Below the pieces are notes generated by a model that saw nothing but the letters and a program-made list of their open reading frames with translations, ran no database searches and had not been told where the DNA came from. Both the position numbers and the translations under genes were made by a program. Below, one piece after another: positions 1 to 7,815 of a stretch of DNA of 19,037 nucleotides (within the stretch, counting starts at the first letter, position 1; every line of letters starts with the position of its first letter). The DNA comes from Bacillota bacterium (GTDB lineage Bacteria; Bacillota; UBA4882; UBA8346): assembly GCA_023394955.1 (NCBI GenBank), contig JAEWZY010000064.1:1-19037 (forward strand), given 5' to 3'.

Positions 1-113
1 CTCCCGCTTAGTACTCCATATTTCTATGGAGCACCGGGATTAGCTACCCGGCTCCTTGGCGATTACCGGGGCGGGACTTTCACCCGTTAGTATGGTCCAG
101 CTTCGCTGGACAC
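1..113 (-). mobile_element. 5' end of a probable group II intron (domain I region), cut by the window edge
   Basis: Read on the minus strand, the segment starts GTGTCCAGC at 113 and carries the block GGGTGAAAGTCCC (complement of 74-86), followed by GGTAATCGCCAAGGAGCCGGG and GTAGCTAATCCCGG. These resemble domain I of bacterial group II introns, whose 5' end normally reads GTGYG. Visible stems fit a folded RNA: GTCCAGC/GCTGGAC (95-101 with 105-111) and CTCCATA/TATGGAG (14-20 with 25-31). Only the 5' part lies here; the rest of the ribozyme and any reverse transcriptase gene would be to the left of base 1. The exact 5' splice point is inferred, and the call rests on remembered sequence words, not on an alignment. 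Confidence 0.6.
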
Positions 114-128
114 GCAAGAAGCGGCGCT

Positions 129-148
129 CGCCTTCATCCTTGAAGGCG
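129..148 (-). other. Perfect hairpin in the presumed 5' exon of the intron
   Basis: CGCCTTCA (129-136) and TGAAGGCG (141-148) form an 8-bp perfect stem with a 4-base loop, 15 bases upstream of the inferred intron start on the minus strand. Group IIC introns typically insert just after stem-loops such as terminators, so this may be the targeting hairpin. The distance is longer than usual and the stem is not followed by a T run on the minus strand, so its role is uncertain. Confidence 0.4.
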
Positions 149-224
149 GGAGACGGGCGACAGCGATAAAATACTAGGGATTATCAATCCGTGATTCTAG
201 GTTTTATTTTATTCATTTTGTAAA

Positions 225-380
225 TTTATCAAACATAAACGTAAGGAGTTAGGTCTTTCGCTGCGGGCATTTGCGGAAATGTGTGAGATTAGCCGTTCTT
301 ATCTTGATAGTCTTGAAAAAAGAATGGATGCCAGAAGTGGAAAGCCGGTTTTTCCGACAATTGAGACCCTGCAAAAACAT
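225..380 (+). pseudogene. Remnant of an XRE-family helix-turn-helix regulator
   Basis: One open frame reads RKELGLSLRAFAEMCEISR followed by SYLDSLEK, then GKPVFPTIETLQK. This matches the usual course of an XRE helix-turn-helix domain: LSLRxxAExxxISRSYLxxLE, then the GKPVxPTxETLxK extension seen in one subgroup. The frame is open from about 204 to a TGA at 456-458 but has no ATG, GTG or TTG start in front of the domain. After ETLQK the sequence stops resembling the family, which normally continues into a helix like IAKALGV. It looks like a gene that has lost its start and its C-terminal part. It lies between the intron end and rex and has no visible function. Confidence 0.55.
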
Positions 381-479
381 CAAGCCAATCAAAGGTCAAA
401 TAGGCTAGGATTAAGAGTTAACTATATTTTTCCGTTAATTTTTACAATATTTTACTGAAAAGAGGAAAAGGAATTAGTT

Positions 480-512
480 ATGTCGAAAACAAAAGTAAAT
501 AATTTGTTTTAA
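480..512 (+). CDS. Possible 10-residue leader peptide upstream of rex
   Basis: ATG at 480 opens a frame of ten codons (MSKTKVNNLF) ending in TAA at 510-512. Purine-rich AGGAAAAGGAA in front could serve as a ribosome binding site. The stop directly abuts the rex Shine-Dalgarno (AGGAG, 513-517), an arrangement that would allow translational coupling. A frame this short can arise by chance and there is no homology to support it. Confidence 0.15.
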   Translation: MSKTKVNNLF

Positions 513-523
513 AGGAGATGTTG

Positions 524-1150
524 ATGGATCGAGAACGAAAGGCGCCTGATGTGGTTGTTAGACGGCTACCCCTTTATCTAAGGGCTCTCGAAGTTATCGA
601 CCATAACGAGATGCCGATTATTTCTTCGGAACAATTGGCCCAAATGGTCGGAACTTCGGCGGGCCAGGTCCGAAAAGATCTGTCTTATTTCGGGGTCTTC
701 GGCAAACAGGGAGTAGGTTATCAAACAGTCGCTCTCCGCGATGAATTCCGGCGTATCTTAAAGCTAAACCAGGAAGTTAGAGTGGGTTTAGTTGGCGTCG
801 GCAACCTGGGCGGCGCTTTGGTCAGGTATCATCAGAAGAGCCCGGTACACAGACCATTACAAATCGTAGCCCTTTTTGATGTGGATGAAAAAAAGGTCGG
901 CCGGAAAATTGCCGAAGTCGAAGTCTATCCCATGGAAGAACTGGGTAAACGAATCGCTGAATATCAAATCAAATTAATGATCTTGGCTTTTCCAGCGGTT
1001 AATGTCCAAGCAGTGGTCGATCTATGCATTAAGAACGGAGTGAAGTCATTTTTAAATTTTGTGCCGGCATCGATAAAAGTCCCGACAGGAGTTAAACTGC
1101 ATACTTCCGACGTGACGCTGGAGTTGCAAAGCCTGTCTTATTATACGTGA
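524..1150 (+). CDS. rex: Redox-sensing transcriptional repressor Rex
   Basis: Rex is a homodimeric cytoplasmic repressor that senses the NADH/NAD+ ratio and controls fermentation and respiration genes. The product is 208 residues, normal for the family. An N-terminal winged helix covers about residues 10-75, including SSEQLAQMVGTSAGQVRKDL and SYFGVFGKQGVGY. A Rossmann domain follows with the dinucleotide loop GVGNLG at 91-96, then the usual C-terminal end with TLELQSLSYY. An in-frame ATG at 518 directly touches AGGAG (513-517); the ATG at 524 sits six bases after it and is the better start. The gene is preceded by a spacer of about 130 bases after the XRE remnant and followed 70 bases later by the Gx transporter gene. 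No convincing Rex operator was found, so autoregulation cannot be claimed. Confidence 0.95.
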   Translation: MDRERKAPDVVVRRLPLYLRALEVIDHNEMPIISSEQLAQMVGTSAGQVRKDLSYFGVFGKQGVGYQTVALRDEFRRILKLNQEVRVGLVGVGNLGGALVRYHQKSPVHRPLQIVALFDVDEKKVGRKIAEVEVYPMEELGKRIAEYQIKLMILAFPAVNVQAVVDLCIKNGVKSFLNFVPASIKVPTGVKLHTSDVTLELQSLSYYT

Positions 1151-1165
1151 CGGACGTGACGGTTC

Positions 1166-1189
1166 ATTGGCTGTTAGCCGGTGGCCAAT
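1166..1189 (+). other. Inverted repeat between rex and the transporter gene
   Basis: ATTGGC (1166-1171) and GCCAAT (1184-1189) are perfect inverted arms 12 bases apart, with an inner GGC/GCC pair, followed by AGTCTTTTG. It could be a weak terminator after rex or an attenuating stem ahead of the next gene. The T run is short, so the role is open. Confidence 0.25.
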
Positions 1190-1220
1190 AGTCTTTTGAC
1201 AATACTTTAAGGAAAACTCG

Positions 1221-1751
1221 ATGTCAACTAAAAAAATCGTCTTATTAAGCGCTTTAATGGCCTTGGGTATCGTCTTAAACGCTATGGAGAACCTTTTTTT
1301 GCCATGGACTCTGCTGCCGATACCCGGGGCTAGAATCGGTTTGGCTAATATTGTGTTTTTAATTATCTTAATCCTGGAAAACTTCAAAACCGCCATGACG
1401 TTTTCAATTATCAGAATACTGATTTTGGGGGTTTTGACCGGGACCCTGGTTACGCCGGTTTTTCCCTTAAGCCTCGGCGGAGCTGTCTTGAGTTTGTTTT
1501 TAATGAAAATAAGCCGTCTGGTTTTAGGGGACAAACTCAGTTTAATTGGGTTGAGTATTATCGGGGCAGTGGGACATAACCTAGGTCAATTACTGGTTTT
1601 AATGATACTTCCCGGCCTTTTTCCGGGATTGTCGGCCCTATATATTTTTTTGCCGGGACTGTTGCTAATGGCGATTCCGGCAGGGATGATCACCGGTTGG
1701 GTGGCGGAACGGGTTCTTCCAACCATCGCCAAGGAGTGGCGGAACGGATGA
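1221..1751 (+). CDS. Gx transporter family membrane protein (heptaprenyl diphosphate synthase component I-like)
   Basis: A 176-residue, almost wholly hydrophobic protein with about five or six membrane segments. It has the family feature of a glycine and proline-rich loop leading into GARIGLANIVFLI (about residues 36-48), and a second conserved stretch GAVGHNLGQLLVL (about 113-125). Proteins of this family are often annotated as heptaprenyl diphosphate synthase component I. The membrane topology, however, suggests a small ECF-type substrate-binding or transport component, and the family often sits beside an NusG-like (NusG_II) partner, which is not seen here. The substrate is unknown. The start is supported by AAGGAAAA about six bases upstream. 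Its stop overlaps the recD2 start as ATGA, so the two genes are translationally coupled. Confidence 0.85.
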   Translation: MSTKKIVLLSALMALGIVLNAMENLFLPWTLLPIPGARIGLANIVFLIILILENFKTAMTFSIIRILILGVLTGTLVTPVFPLSLGGAVLSLFLMKISRLVLGDKLSLIGLSIIGAVGHNLGQLLVLMILPGLFPGLSALYIFLPGLLLMAIPAGMITGWVAERVLPTIAKEWRNG

Positions 1752-3931
1752 CCGAATTAGAAGGAACAATTGGGCAAATCATCTTTTATAATCAAGATAA
1801 CTATTATACCGTAGCCAAGTTAAAGATATCTTCAGGAAAAGCAGTAACCATAGTCGGAAACCTACCGCCTTTATTTCCGGGGGAAGTCTTATTGATTAAG
1901 GGAGAATGGGTTAAACATAAGGACTATGGGGAACAGTTCCAAGTAGCGGAATGGGAGAGACCGACGCCGAAGACTTTATTAGGCATCGAACGTTTTTTAG
2001 CCAGCGGGTTAATCAAAGGAATTGGAAAAGCTACTGCTGAAAAGGTCGTCCGTAAATTTGGCCTTGAATCTTTGGAGATCATCACCAATACTCCCGAACG
2101 GTTGGCGGAGATTCCCGGAATTAGCGCGAAAAAGGCTTTAAAGATCGCTGCCGGTTTGGAAGAGTATGCCGCCATTCAACAAATTATGGTTTTTTTACAA
2201 GGGATTGGAATAAGTCCGGCCTATGCTTTAAAGATTTATCGGGTTTACGGCGAGCAAGCCGTCAAAGTGGTTTCCGATAACCCCTATCAATTAGCGGACG
2301 ACGTTTTTGGCATCGGGTTTAAAATAGCCGATCAGATTGCCGGGAAGTTGGGGATTGAAAAGGACTCGCCTTACCGGATTCGCGCTGGAATCCGGTATTT
2401 GTTAGGCGAGGTAAGTAGTGAGGGGCATGTGTACGCCGTCGAAAAGGATTTTTTAAATAAGGCCGGCCAAGAGTTGGGCGTCAATGAGCTTCAATTAACG
2501 GCTGAAGTTGAAGAACTAATTCTGCAAAAAGAGATGTTTAGGGAAAGTGTTTCGGAGATTACTGCCTTTTATTCAGCCCCGTTTTATTATAGCGAGGTTG
2601 GAGTAGCCGCTAAAATTGGCGAGTTATTTAGCATCGAACTAAAGCGGGTTGCAGTTGAACCTGAAATCGCGCTCCAGGAATTTTCCGCTAAAAGCAAGCT
2701 TACTTTGGCGCCGAAACAGAAGGAAGCAGTTATTAACTGTTTGAAATACGGTTTGATGGTGATTACCGGAGGCCCCGGCACTGGGAAAACCACGATCATC
2801 AAAGCCATTATCCAGCTGTTTGATTCTGCTAAGATGCGGGTTTTACTGGCGGCGCCGACCGGTCGCGCTGCCAAGCGTTTGGCAGAAACCACCGGTCAAG
2901 AAGCTAAGACCATTCACCGTTTATTGGGGTACGGCAATGAGTCCAAGAATGGCGGCAGGTTTCAACATAACGAAAAGGAACCGCTGGCGGCCGATGTTTT
3001 AATAATCGATGAATTTTCAATGGTTGATTTACCCCTTTTTTATAATTTATTAAAAGCGATTACCCCCGGAACCAGACTGATTATGGTAGGGGATGTTGAT
3101 CAATTGCCGTCGGTAGGGCCGGGATCGGTATTGCGCGATTTGATACAATCCCAATGTATTCCCACGGTCCGTTTGAACGTAATCTTTCGTCAGGCCGAGG
3201 AAAGCTTGATCGTTTCCAATGCCCATAAAATAAACCGCGGTGAATTCCCCTACCTTTCTACGGCTAAGGATTTTTTCTTTATCCCCAAGGAGGATCCGGA
3301 ACAAATCGTCTTAACTATTTCTGATCTGATTAAAAATAGGATTTCCAAATATTTGCAATGTGACCCTTTGGAAGATATTCAAGTTTTGTCCCCGATGCGT
3401 CGGACCGTAACCGGAGTGGAAAATCTCAACCTTAATCTTCAAAACGCTTTAAATCCTCCCCAAACCGGCCTGGCTGAATTGAAAGTCGGCGCTAATGTTT
3501 TTCGCGTGGGAGATAAGGTGATGCAGCTTAAAAACGACTACCAGAAGTCGGTCTTCAACGGTGATATCGGAACGGTGGGGGAGATTGACGTTGAGGAACG
3601 CTCTTTAAGCGTAGCCTTTCAAGATGTTGACGGAGAACGACTGATCAACTATGAAACGGAAGAACTGGACCAGTTGGTTCTGGCCTACGCTATTTCGGTT
3701 CATAAAAGCCAAGGAAATGAATATCCAGTGGTAATTATGCCGGTTACCACTCAACATTTTTTAATGCTCCAACGTAATTTGCTCTATACCGCGGTAACCA
3801 GGGCTAAGAAGATGGTGGTAATCATCGGAACCAAAAAAGCGATTGCCATCGCCGTCAAGAACAACCGGATCGAAGAACGGAACTCATTATTACGCCAAAG
3901 AATTGAAACGGCGCTAAGTGAAAGCTGGTGA
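1748..3931 (+). CDS. recD2: ATP-dependent DNA helicase RecD2
   Basis: RecD2 is the stand-alone 5'-to-3' superfamily 1B helicase of bacteria lacking RecBC, involved in replication-fork repair and recombination. The 727-residue product has the usual layout. An N-terminal OB-like domain (TVAKLKISSGKAVTIVGNL) is followed by helix-hairpin-helix segments around residues 90-200 (GLIKGIGKATAEKV, PGISAKKALKI, VFGIGFKIADQIA). The helicase core has Walker A GGPGTGKTT at 341-349, Walker B DEFS from 421, then VGDVDQLPSVGPGS. The C-terminal motor ends with SVHKSQGNEYPVV and LLYTAVTRAKK. The start chosen overlaps the transporter stop as ATGA, with AGGAG at 1732-1736. A longer frame opens at 1697 but lies entirely inside the transporter gene and adds no family sequence. 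comFA begins three bases after the stop, so the helicase is probably co-transcribed with it. Confidence 0.95.
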   Translation: MTELEGTIGQIIFYNQDNYYTVAKLKISSGKAVTIVGNLPPLFPGEVLLIKGEWVKHKDYGEQFQVAEWERPTPKTLLGIERFLASGLIKGIGKATAEKVVRKFGLESLEIITNTPERLAEIPGISAKKALKIAAGLEEYAAIQQIMVFLQGIGISPAYALKIYRVYGEQAVKVVSDNPYQLADDVFGIGFKIADQIAGKLGIEKDSPYRIRAGIRYLLGEVSSEGHVYAVEKDFLNKAGQELGVNELQLTAEVEELILQKEMFRESVSEITAFYSAPFYYSEVGVAAKIGELFSIELKRVAVEPEIALQEFSAKSKLTLAPKQKEAVINCLKYGLMVITGGPGTGKTTIIKAIIQLFDSAKMRVLLAAPTGRAAKRLAETTGQEAKTIHRLLGYGNESKNGGRFQHNEKEPLAADVLIIDEFSMVDLPLFYNLLKAITPGTRLIMVGDVDQLPSVGPGSVLRDLIQSQCIPTVRLNVIFRQAEESLIVSNAHKINRGEFPYLSTAKDFFFIPKEDPEQIVLTISDLIKNRISKYLQCDPLEDIQVLSPMRRTVTGVENLNLNLQNALNPPQTGLAELKVGANVFRVGDKVMQLKNDYQKSVFNGDIGTVGEIDVEERSLSVAFQDVDGERLINYETEELDQLVLAYAISVHKSQGNEYPVVIMPVTTQHFLMLQRNLLYTAVTRAKKMVVIIGTKKAIAIAVKNNRIEERNSLLRQRIETALSESW

Positions 3932-3934
3932 GCT

Positions 3935-5671
3935 ATGCTTTCCCCGCAATATTTTTTATATCTGGCGACGGGGCCTACCTGCTTATCAAAATTGGATTTA
4001 ACCAGCAACCCGCGAATTGACGTGGGTTTATTAGAACCGAAAGGCTTTACTGCATTCTACCTCATTCGACCGCCACAGCCATTATGGATTATGGAAAATG
4101 TCCTGGATATACTCTCAAGAGAGCCGGCTATTACTCCTAAAGTTTTTATAAAGCGCGCCATTCAATTGCTTAAGGAATTATCTCCCCGGATCCGTTTTAA
4201 CTACGATTCATTATCAGTCACTGATTTAGTGACGGACCGATTTGACTCTCTCAATATAGAATCTTCGTTCTTTCAAGGTAGAAGTTTGTTGCTGACGGAG
4301 ATTCCGGATTTATTGAGAAATTTCGGCCAAAGTTTGCCTTGGGACGCCGAAGATTGGATGCAACATTTGTATTGCCAAGGAAAGGTCAGCAGAGAAGCCG
4401 CCGTCACTTATGATCGAATTGGATTGACTTATTGCAAGCGTTGTGGCTCAACTAAAGACATAAACGAAGCTAATTGTATTTTTTGCGGCAACGCTCGTTG
4501 TTTAACCTGTTTAAACTGTCAGAGCATGGGGCTGGCTAAGAGCTGCATCCCCCTGTACTCGTCCTCCAATCCAAGTCGGTTGGAACTCGGAGGAGAAATT
4601 AAACCAGTATTCAAATTTCAATTAACACCGCCCCAGTTGAGAGCCTCCCAACAGTTGGAAGCTTTTTGGGAGGGAGAAGAGGGTGAATTTTTAGTCTGGG
4701 CGGTATGCGGAGCAGGCAAAACCGAAGTCTCTTTTGGGATTATCGCTAAAGCTTTAACGGAAGGAGCCAGGGTTTTGATTGCGATTCCCAGAAAAGACGT
4801 TGTTCAGGAGCTTCTGCCCCGTTTTGAAAAGGCTTTTTCTGAGATACCGGTTACCGTCTTATATGGCGGCAGCGGGAACAGATACGGGGAAACTCCCTTA
4901 ACTATCGCCACTACCCATCAATGCTTGAGGTTTTATCGGAATTTCGACCTAATAGTTTTGGATGAAGGAGACGCTTATCCTTATCAGGGAAGCGGGATGC
5001 TTCATTTTGCGGTCCGGAGATCGCTCAAGCCCGATGGTAAAATGGTAATTATGACGGCAACACCCGATCAGATACTCATTGCCAAGACCAATTCCGGGAA
5101 AATGCCTTTTGTGACAATTCCAGCCCGGCCACACCGTAAACCGCTAATCCAGCCGGAATTAATTAAATTGGATCTCAATTTTCCAACGATTCCCGGCCCA
5201 AAATGGGAACCGCCATCCCTGATTAAGCGGTTTTTAATAGATGTTAAAGCAAATAAGCGGAAAGCTCTAATATTTTTACCAACCATCAAATTGATCGAAG
5301 GGGTCGGTAAAGTTCTGATTCAATGGGCCCAAGCCCAAGGGATTAGCGGGGATTTAATTCATTCCAAAATCGGGAATAGGGAGAAAATTAAAACGGAGCT
5401 CAGAGATGGGACGAGAGATTTTTTAGTCGCCTCCACTGTATTGGAGAGAGGCATTACCATCCCTGATCTTGATGTGTTGGTATTGATGGCCGATAATGAA
5501 ATGGTCTACGATAGCCGGACTTTAGTACAGATCGCCGGCCGGGTCGGCCGTCTCGGCGAGCCGGCCAGGGTTATGTTTACCGCTAAAAGAATCACCAAGG
5601 CAATGCGGGACAGTTACCAATCGATTATTAAAATGAATGATGAAGGTTACCGGTTGGGGTATTTGGATTGA
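3935..5671 (+). CDS. comFA: Late-competence DNA helicase ComFA, with long N-terminal extension
   Basis: ComFA is the cytoplasmic DEAD-like ATPase thought to help drive or receive single-stranded DNA during transformation. Zinc-binding cysteines are at 167, 170, 181, 184, 189, 192 and 195. The helicase core carries AVCGAGKTE with the Walker lysine at 262, ALLYGG-like VLYGG, THQCLRF, DEGDAYPY from 343 (the family norm is DEVDAFPY), MTATP at 373-377, TIPARPHRKPL, TVLERG, and QIAGRVGR at 532-539. The product is 578 residues against about 460 in B. subtilis. The excess is a stretch of about 120 or more residues before the zinc motif that I do not recognise. The start is only three bases after recD2 with a modest upstream GGTGAG, so translation is probably coupled. 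comFB, which lies next in B. subtilis, is absent; a 120-base spacer leads to comFC. Confidence 0.92.
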   Translation: MLSPQYFLYLATGPTCLSKLDLTSNPRIDVGLLEPKGFTAFYLIRPPQPLWIMENVLDILSREPAITPKVFIKRAIQLLKELSPRIRFNYDSLSVTDLVTDRFDSLNIESSFFQGRSLLLTEIPDLLRNFGQSLPWDAEDWMQHLYCQGKVSREAAVTYDRIGLTYCKRCGSTKDINEANCIFCGNARCLTCLNCQSMGLAKSCIPLYSSSNPSRLELGGEIKPVFKFQLTPPQLRASQQLEAFWEGEEGEFLVWAVCGAGKTEVSFGIIAKALTEGARVLIAIPRKDVVQELLPRFEKAFSEIPVTVLYGGSGNRYGETPLTIATTHQCLRFYRNFDLIVLDEGDAYPYQGSGMLHFAVRRSLKPDGKMVIMTATPDQILIAKTNSGKMPFVTIPARPHRKPLIQPELIKLDLNFPTIPGPKWEPPSLIKRFLIDVKANKRKALIFLPTIKLIEGVGKVLIQWAQAQGISGDLIHSKIGNREKIKTELRDGTRDFLVASTVLERGITIPDLDVLVLMADNEMVYDSRTLVQIAGRVGRLGEPARVMFTAKRITKAMRDSYQSIIKMNDEGYRLGYLD

Positions 5672-5791
5672 CATAACATGATTAAGAAATTGTAACATTT
5701 TGGTTTCAAAAATTTGCCAGCGACTTACAACCCTAGTATCTATAAGGTTCCGAAATTAATTGAGCATTAAATTAGGTCCAGGGTCTTATTA

Positions 5792-6586
5792 ATGTTTTTG
5801 GGAATGATGTCGATGGATTATGTAGAAATAAAGAAATGGTTTTGCCTGGTTGGAGCCGGTTTAGTCGAACTTGTTTATCCCGCTACCAAAGCATGTCCGG
5901 TGTGCCGACAGGAACCGTGTTACCGGCAAGGTATCGGAAGAAACTGTTTCCAAAAAATCGGCCTGATTACCCCTCCGATTTGCCGGAAGTGCGGAAGGCC
6001 CCTTCGTTTAAAGGTTGAAGAGAAGGATAGTTGCCGTCAATGCGATGAAAATCAATATTATTTCGCTAAGGCCAGGGCGGTTGGTCTGTATGAAGGCGCT
6101 TTGCGGGAATACCTAAGTGAACTTAAGTACCGCTACCGACCGGATCTGGGCGAAGCTTTAGGAATGTTACTGGTTGAATGGATAAAGCTCGAACGGGAGT
6201 ATCAAAAAAACGATCTAATTATTCCAATTCCAATTCACCGCCAAAAACTGGAGTTTCGAGGTTATAATCAGGCGGAATTGTTGGCCAATCCACTCCAAAG
6301 ATATTTGGGGATTAAAATAAGGAACGATATACTTATTAGGGATAAATTGACCGAATCCCAAAACTCGTTAAGCAAGGAAAAACGGTTTTCCAATCTAGCC
6401 GACGCTTTTCAGGTGGTCAATGTTGAAGGTCTTTCCGGAGCTTCGGTTTTAGTGGTTGATGATATATTAACCACCGGGGCTACCGCCTCGGAGGCGGCCA
6501 GAGTATTATTGAGGGCCGGGGCTTTGACGGTTAAAGTTCTGACTTTAGCGGCGGGAGTAATTGATACTACATGGTTTGATAATTAG
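5792..6586 (+). CDS. comFC: Late-competence protein ComFC, phosphoribosyltransferase-like
   Basis: ComFC has the ComF/GntX fold: a zinc ribbon followed by a type I phosphoribosyltransferase domain. It is needed for transformation, probably as a partner of ComFA. The 264-residue product has CPVC at 35-38, further cysteines (CRKCGRPL, CRQC), then the family segment YEGALREYLSELKYRYR. The PRPP-binding loop VVDDILTTGAT lies at 221-231, with the paired aspartates 223-224. The upstream Shine-Dalgarno is weak. ATGs at 5792, 5804, 5807 and 5813 are all possible, and GGGA at 5800-5803 would favour one of the later ones. I keep the first as the conservative limit. yvyF starts 11 bases after the stop. 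Confidence 0.92.
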   Translation: MFLGMMSMDYVEIKKWFCLVGAGLVELVYPATKACPVCRQEPCYRQGIGRNCFQKIGLITPPICRKCGRPLRLKVEEKDSCRQCDENQYYFAKARAVGLYEGALREYLSELKYRYRPDLGEALGMLLVEWIKLEREYQKNDLIIPIPIHRQKLEFRGYNQAELLANPLQRYLGIKIRNDILIRDKLTESQNSLSKEKRFSNLADAFQVVNVEGLSGASVLVVDDILTTGATASEAARVLLRAGALTVKVLTLAAGVIDTTWFDN

Positions 6587-6597
6587 GGAGGCGGATT

Positions 6598-7014
6598 ATG
6601 GACGTAAGAAACTGTAAACGGTGCGGTAAGATTTACAATTATACGGGCGGCGCGGTTTGTAACAATTGTCTCCAACAGGAGCAAGAAGATTTTGAAAAAA
6701 TCCGCGATTACCTTTTTAATAACCCTAATTCATCCACCGCTGAGGTCAGCGAGGCGACTGGAATTGAACTCAAAGTTATCTCCAGATTTTTAAAAGAAGG
6801 TCGCCTAGAGGCGGATTATATAAAAATGTCGGATGATGCCGCCTTGACATGCGAAAAGTGCGGTAAATCCGTTAATTCAGGCCGGTTCTGTGAAAAATGC
6901 GTCCGGGAAATGCAAACCGATTTCAGCAGAGTCGTTAAACCGGTTTCGGAATCGGTAAGAAGTTTTCAACCTGGAAAAGTCCATACCTTCGAACATATTT
7001 TACGCAAGAAATAA
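6598..7014 (+). CDS. yvyF: YvyF/TIGR03826 family flagellar operon protein
   Basis: A 138-residue protein of the family found in Gram-positive flagellar operons between comFC and flgM. It has two zinc-ribbon-like cysteine sets, C6/C9/C21/C24 and C85/C88/C98/C101. Between them is a helix-turn-helix-like segment at about 44-70 (SSTAEVSEATGIELKVISRF). In B. subtilis the homologue is a flagellar-regulon gene of poorly defined role; a DNA- or protein-binding regulator is plausible from the fold. A strong GGGAGG lies nine bases before the ATG, and the position matches the B. subtilis order exactly. Confidence 0.88.
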   Translation: MDVRNCKRCGKIYNYTGGAVCNNCLQQEQEDFEKIRDYLFNNPNSSTAEVSEATGIELKVISRFLKEGRLEADYIKMSDDAALTCEKCGKSVNSGRFCEKCVREMQTDFSRVVKPVSESVRSFQPGKVHTFEHILRKK

Positions 7015-7049
7015 ATTGAAGCTTTATTTTTGAAAGTAGGTGATAAAGG

Positions 7050-7352
7050 ATGATCATCTCCAATAAGCAAGTTCAAAACATTTTGCAGCTGGAACGGGTT
7101 AATTCTCTTAAAAAGAAAGACGAGCTTAAAGAGAATGCCACAGTAAGTAAAAACGATAGTTTGGTCTTGTCCGGCCGGGCTCAAGAGTTGAACTTCGCCA
7201 AGGAACAGGTGCTAAAGTCTCCCGCAGTTCGTGCCGATAAGATTCATGAACTCAAAAGAAAAATTGAAGAAGGAAACTATCAGGTTTCCGGGAACGATGT
7301 GGCCGCTAAAATGATCGACCGGAGCCTGGTGGATGAACTTACCGGGAGGTAG
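7050..7352 (+). CDS. flgM: Anti-sigma-28 factor FlgM
   Basis: FlgM binds sigma-28 (SigD/FliA) and is removed when the hook-basal body is finished, releasing late flagellar genes such as flagellin. The 100-residue product has the typical disordered charged N-terminal half and the family C-terminal sigma-binding region: VRADKIHELKRKIEEGNYQV (about 64-83) then VAAKMIDRSLVDEL (about 85-98). The family is usually 85-100 residues. TAGGTGATAAAGG precedes the ATG. The stop overlaps the flgN Shine-Dalgarno. With a candidate sigma-28 promoter at flagellin, the control circuit looks complete apart from the sigma factor itself, which is outside the window. Confidence 0.93.
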   Translation: MIISNKQVQNILQLERVNSLKKKDELKENATVSKNDSLVLSGRAQELNFAKEQVLKSPAVRADKIHELKRKIEEGNYQVSGNDVAAKMIDRSLVDELTGR

Positions 7353-7356
7353 TTCC

Positions 7357-7809
7357 ATGCTTGGCAATGATGAATTACGGAATAAGCTGGTTGAAGAATT
7401 ATCTATTTTGAAGGAACTTCACAAGTTGAGCTTGGCGAAGAAAGATGCAGTTGTAAAAGATGATATTGAGTCTTTAGAGAAAATTGTCCTCGTGGAGGAG
7501 GCGCTATCAGATAAGCTTAAAAAGATTGATGACGCCTGTTCACCGCAGGCGCAATTTTTTTTAAGCGGGAAACCTGCCGCTCTCCCCGTAGATATTGCCG
7601 ATGTACTCCGGGAAATTAAAGACGTCGCCTTGAAATTGAAAACAAATAACCAGTTGAATCAGGAATTGCTCCAAGACTCTCTCGCCATTGCGCAATTTAC
7701 GGTTAATTCGCTATTTTCTTTGGAAGAGATGGAAGCAGGAGTATACGGTTCTTCAGGTAAAAAAGAGACTAATCAAAAGAAGAATGTTTTTCTTGACTAT
7801 AAGGGGTGA
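7357..7809 (+). CDS. flgN: Flagellar export chaperone FlgN
   Basis: FlgN is the cytoplasmic chaperone for the hook-filament junction proteins FlgK and FlgL. The 150-residue product is predicted to be almost entirely alpha-helical and coiled (ELHKLSLAKKDAVVKDDIES, LREIKDVALKLKTNNQLNQE), as usual for the family, and it sits directly before flgK. The ATG at 7357 has GGGAGG seven bases upstream (7344-7349). A longer frame from 7333 would overlap flgM and has no such site, so it is rejected. The identification relies on fold, length and position more than on individual residues. Confidence 0.85.
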   Translation: MLGNDELRNKLVEELSILKELHKLSLAKKDAVVKDDIESLEKIVLVEEALSDKLKKIDDACSPQAQFFLSGKPAALPVDIADVLREIKDVALKLKTNNQLNQELLQDSLAIAQFTVNSLFSLEEMEAGVYGSSGKKETNQKKNVFLDYKG

Positions 7810-7815
7810 TAACTG

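Noticed and set aside
216..232. TTTGTAAATTTATCAAA as a Rex operator
   Set aside because: The palindrome has two mismatched pairs, lies about 290 bases before rex and departs from the TTGTGAA-N-TTCACAA pattern.
1052..1534. 160-codon minus-strand frame across the rex end and the transporter gene
   Set aside because: It overlaps two confidently identified genes on the other strand; composition is that of a reverse-complemented membrane protein gene.
1697..1747. Upstream start for recD2 adding 17 residues
   Set aside because: The added residues lie wholly inside the transporter gene; the ATGA overlap at 1748 with AGGAG upstream is the normal arrangement.
7333..7356. Upstream start for flgN adding eight residues
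   Set aside because: It overlaps flgM and has no ribosome binding site, while 7357 follows GGGAGG at ideal spacing.
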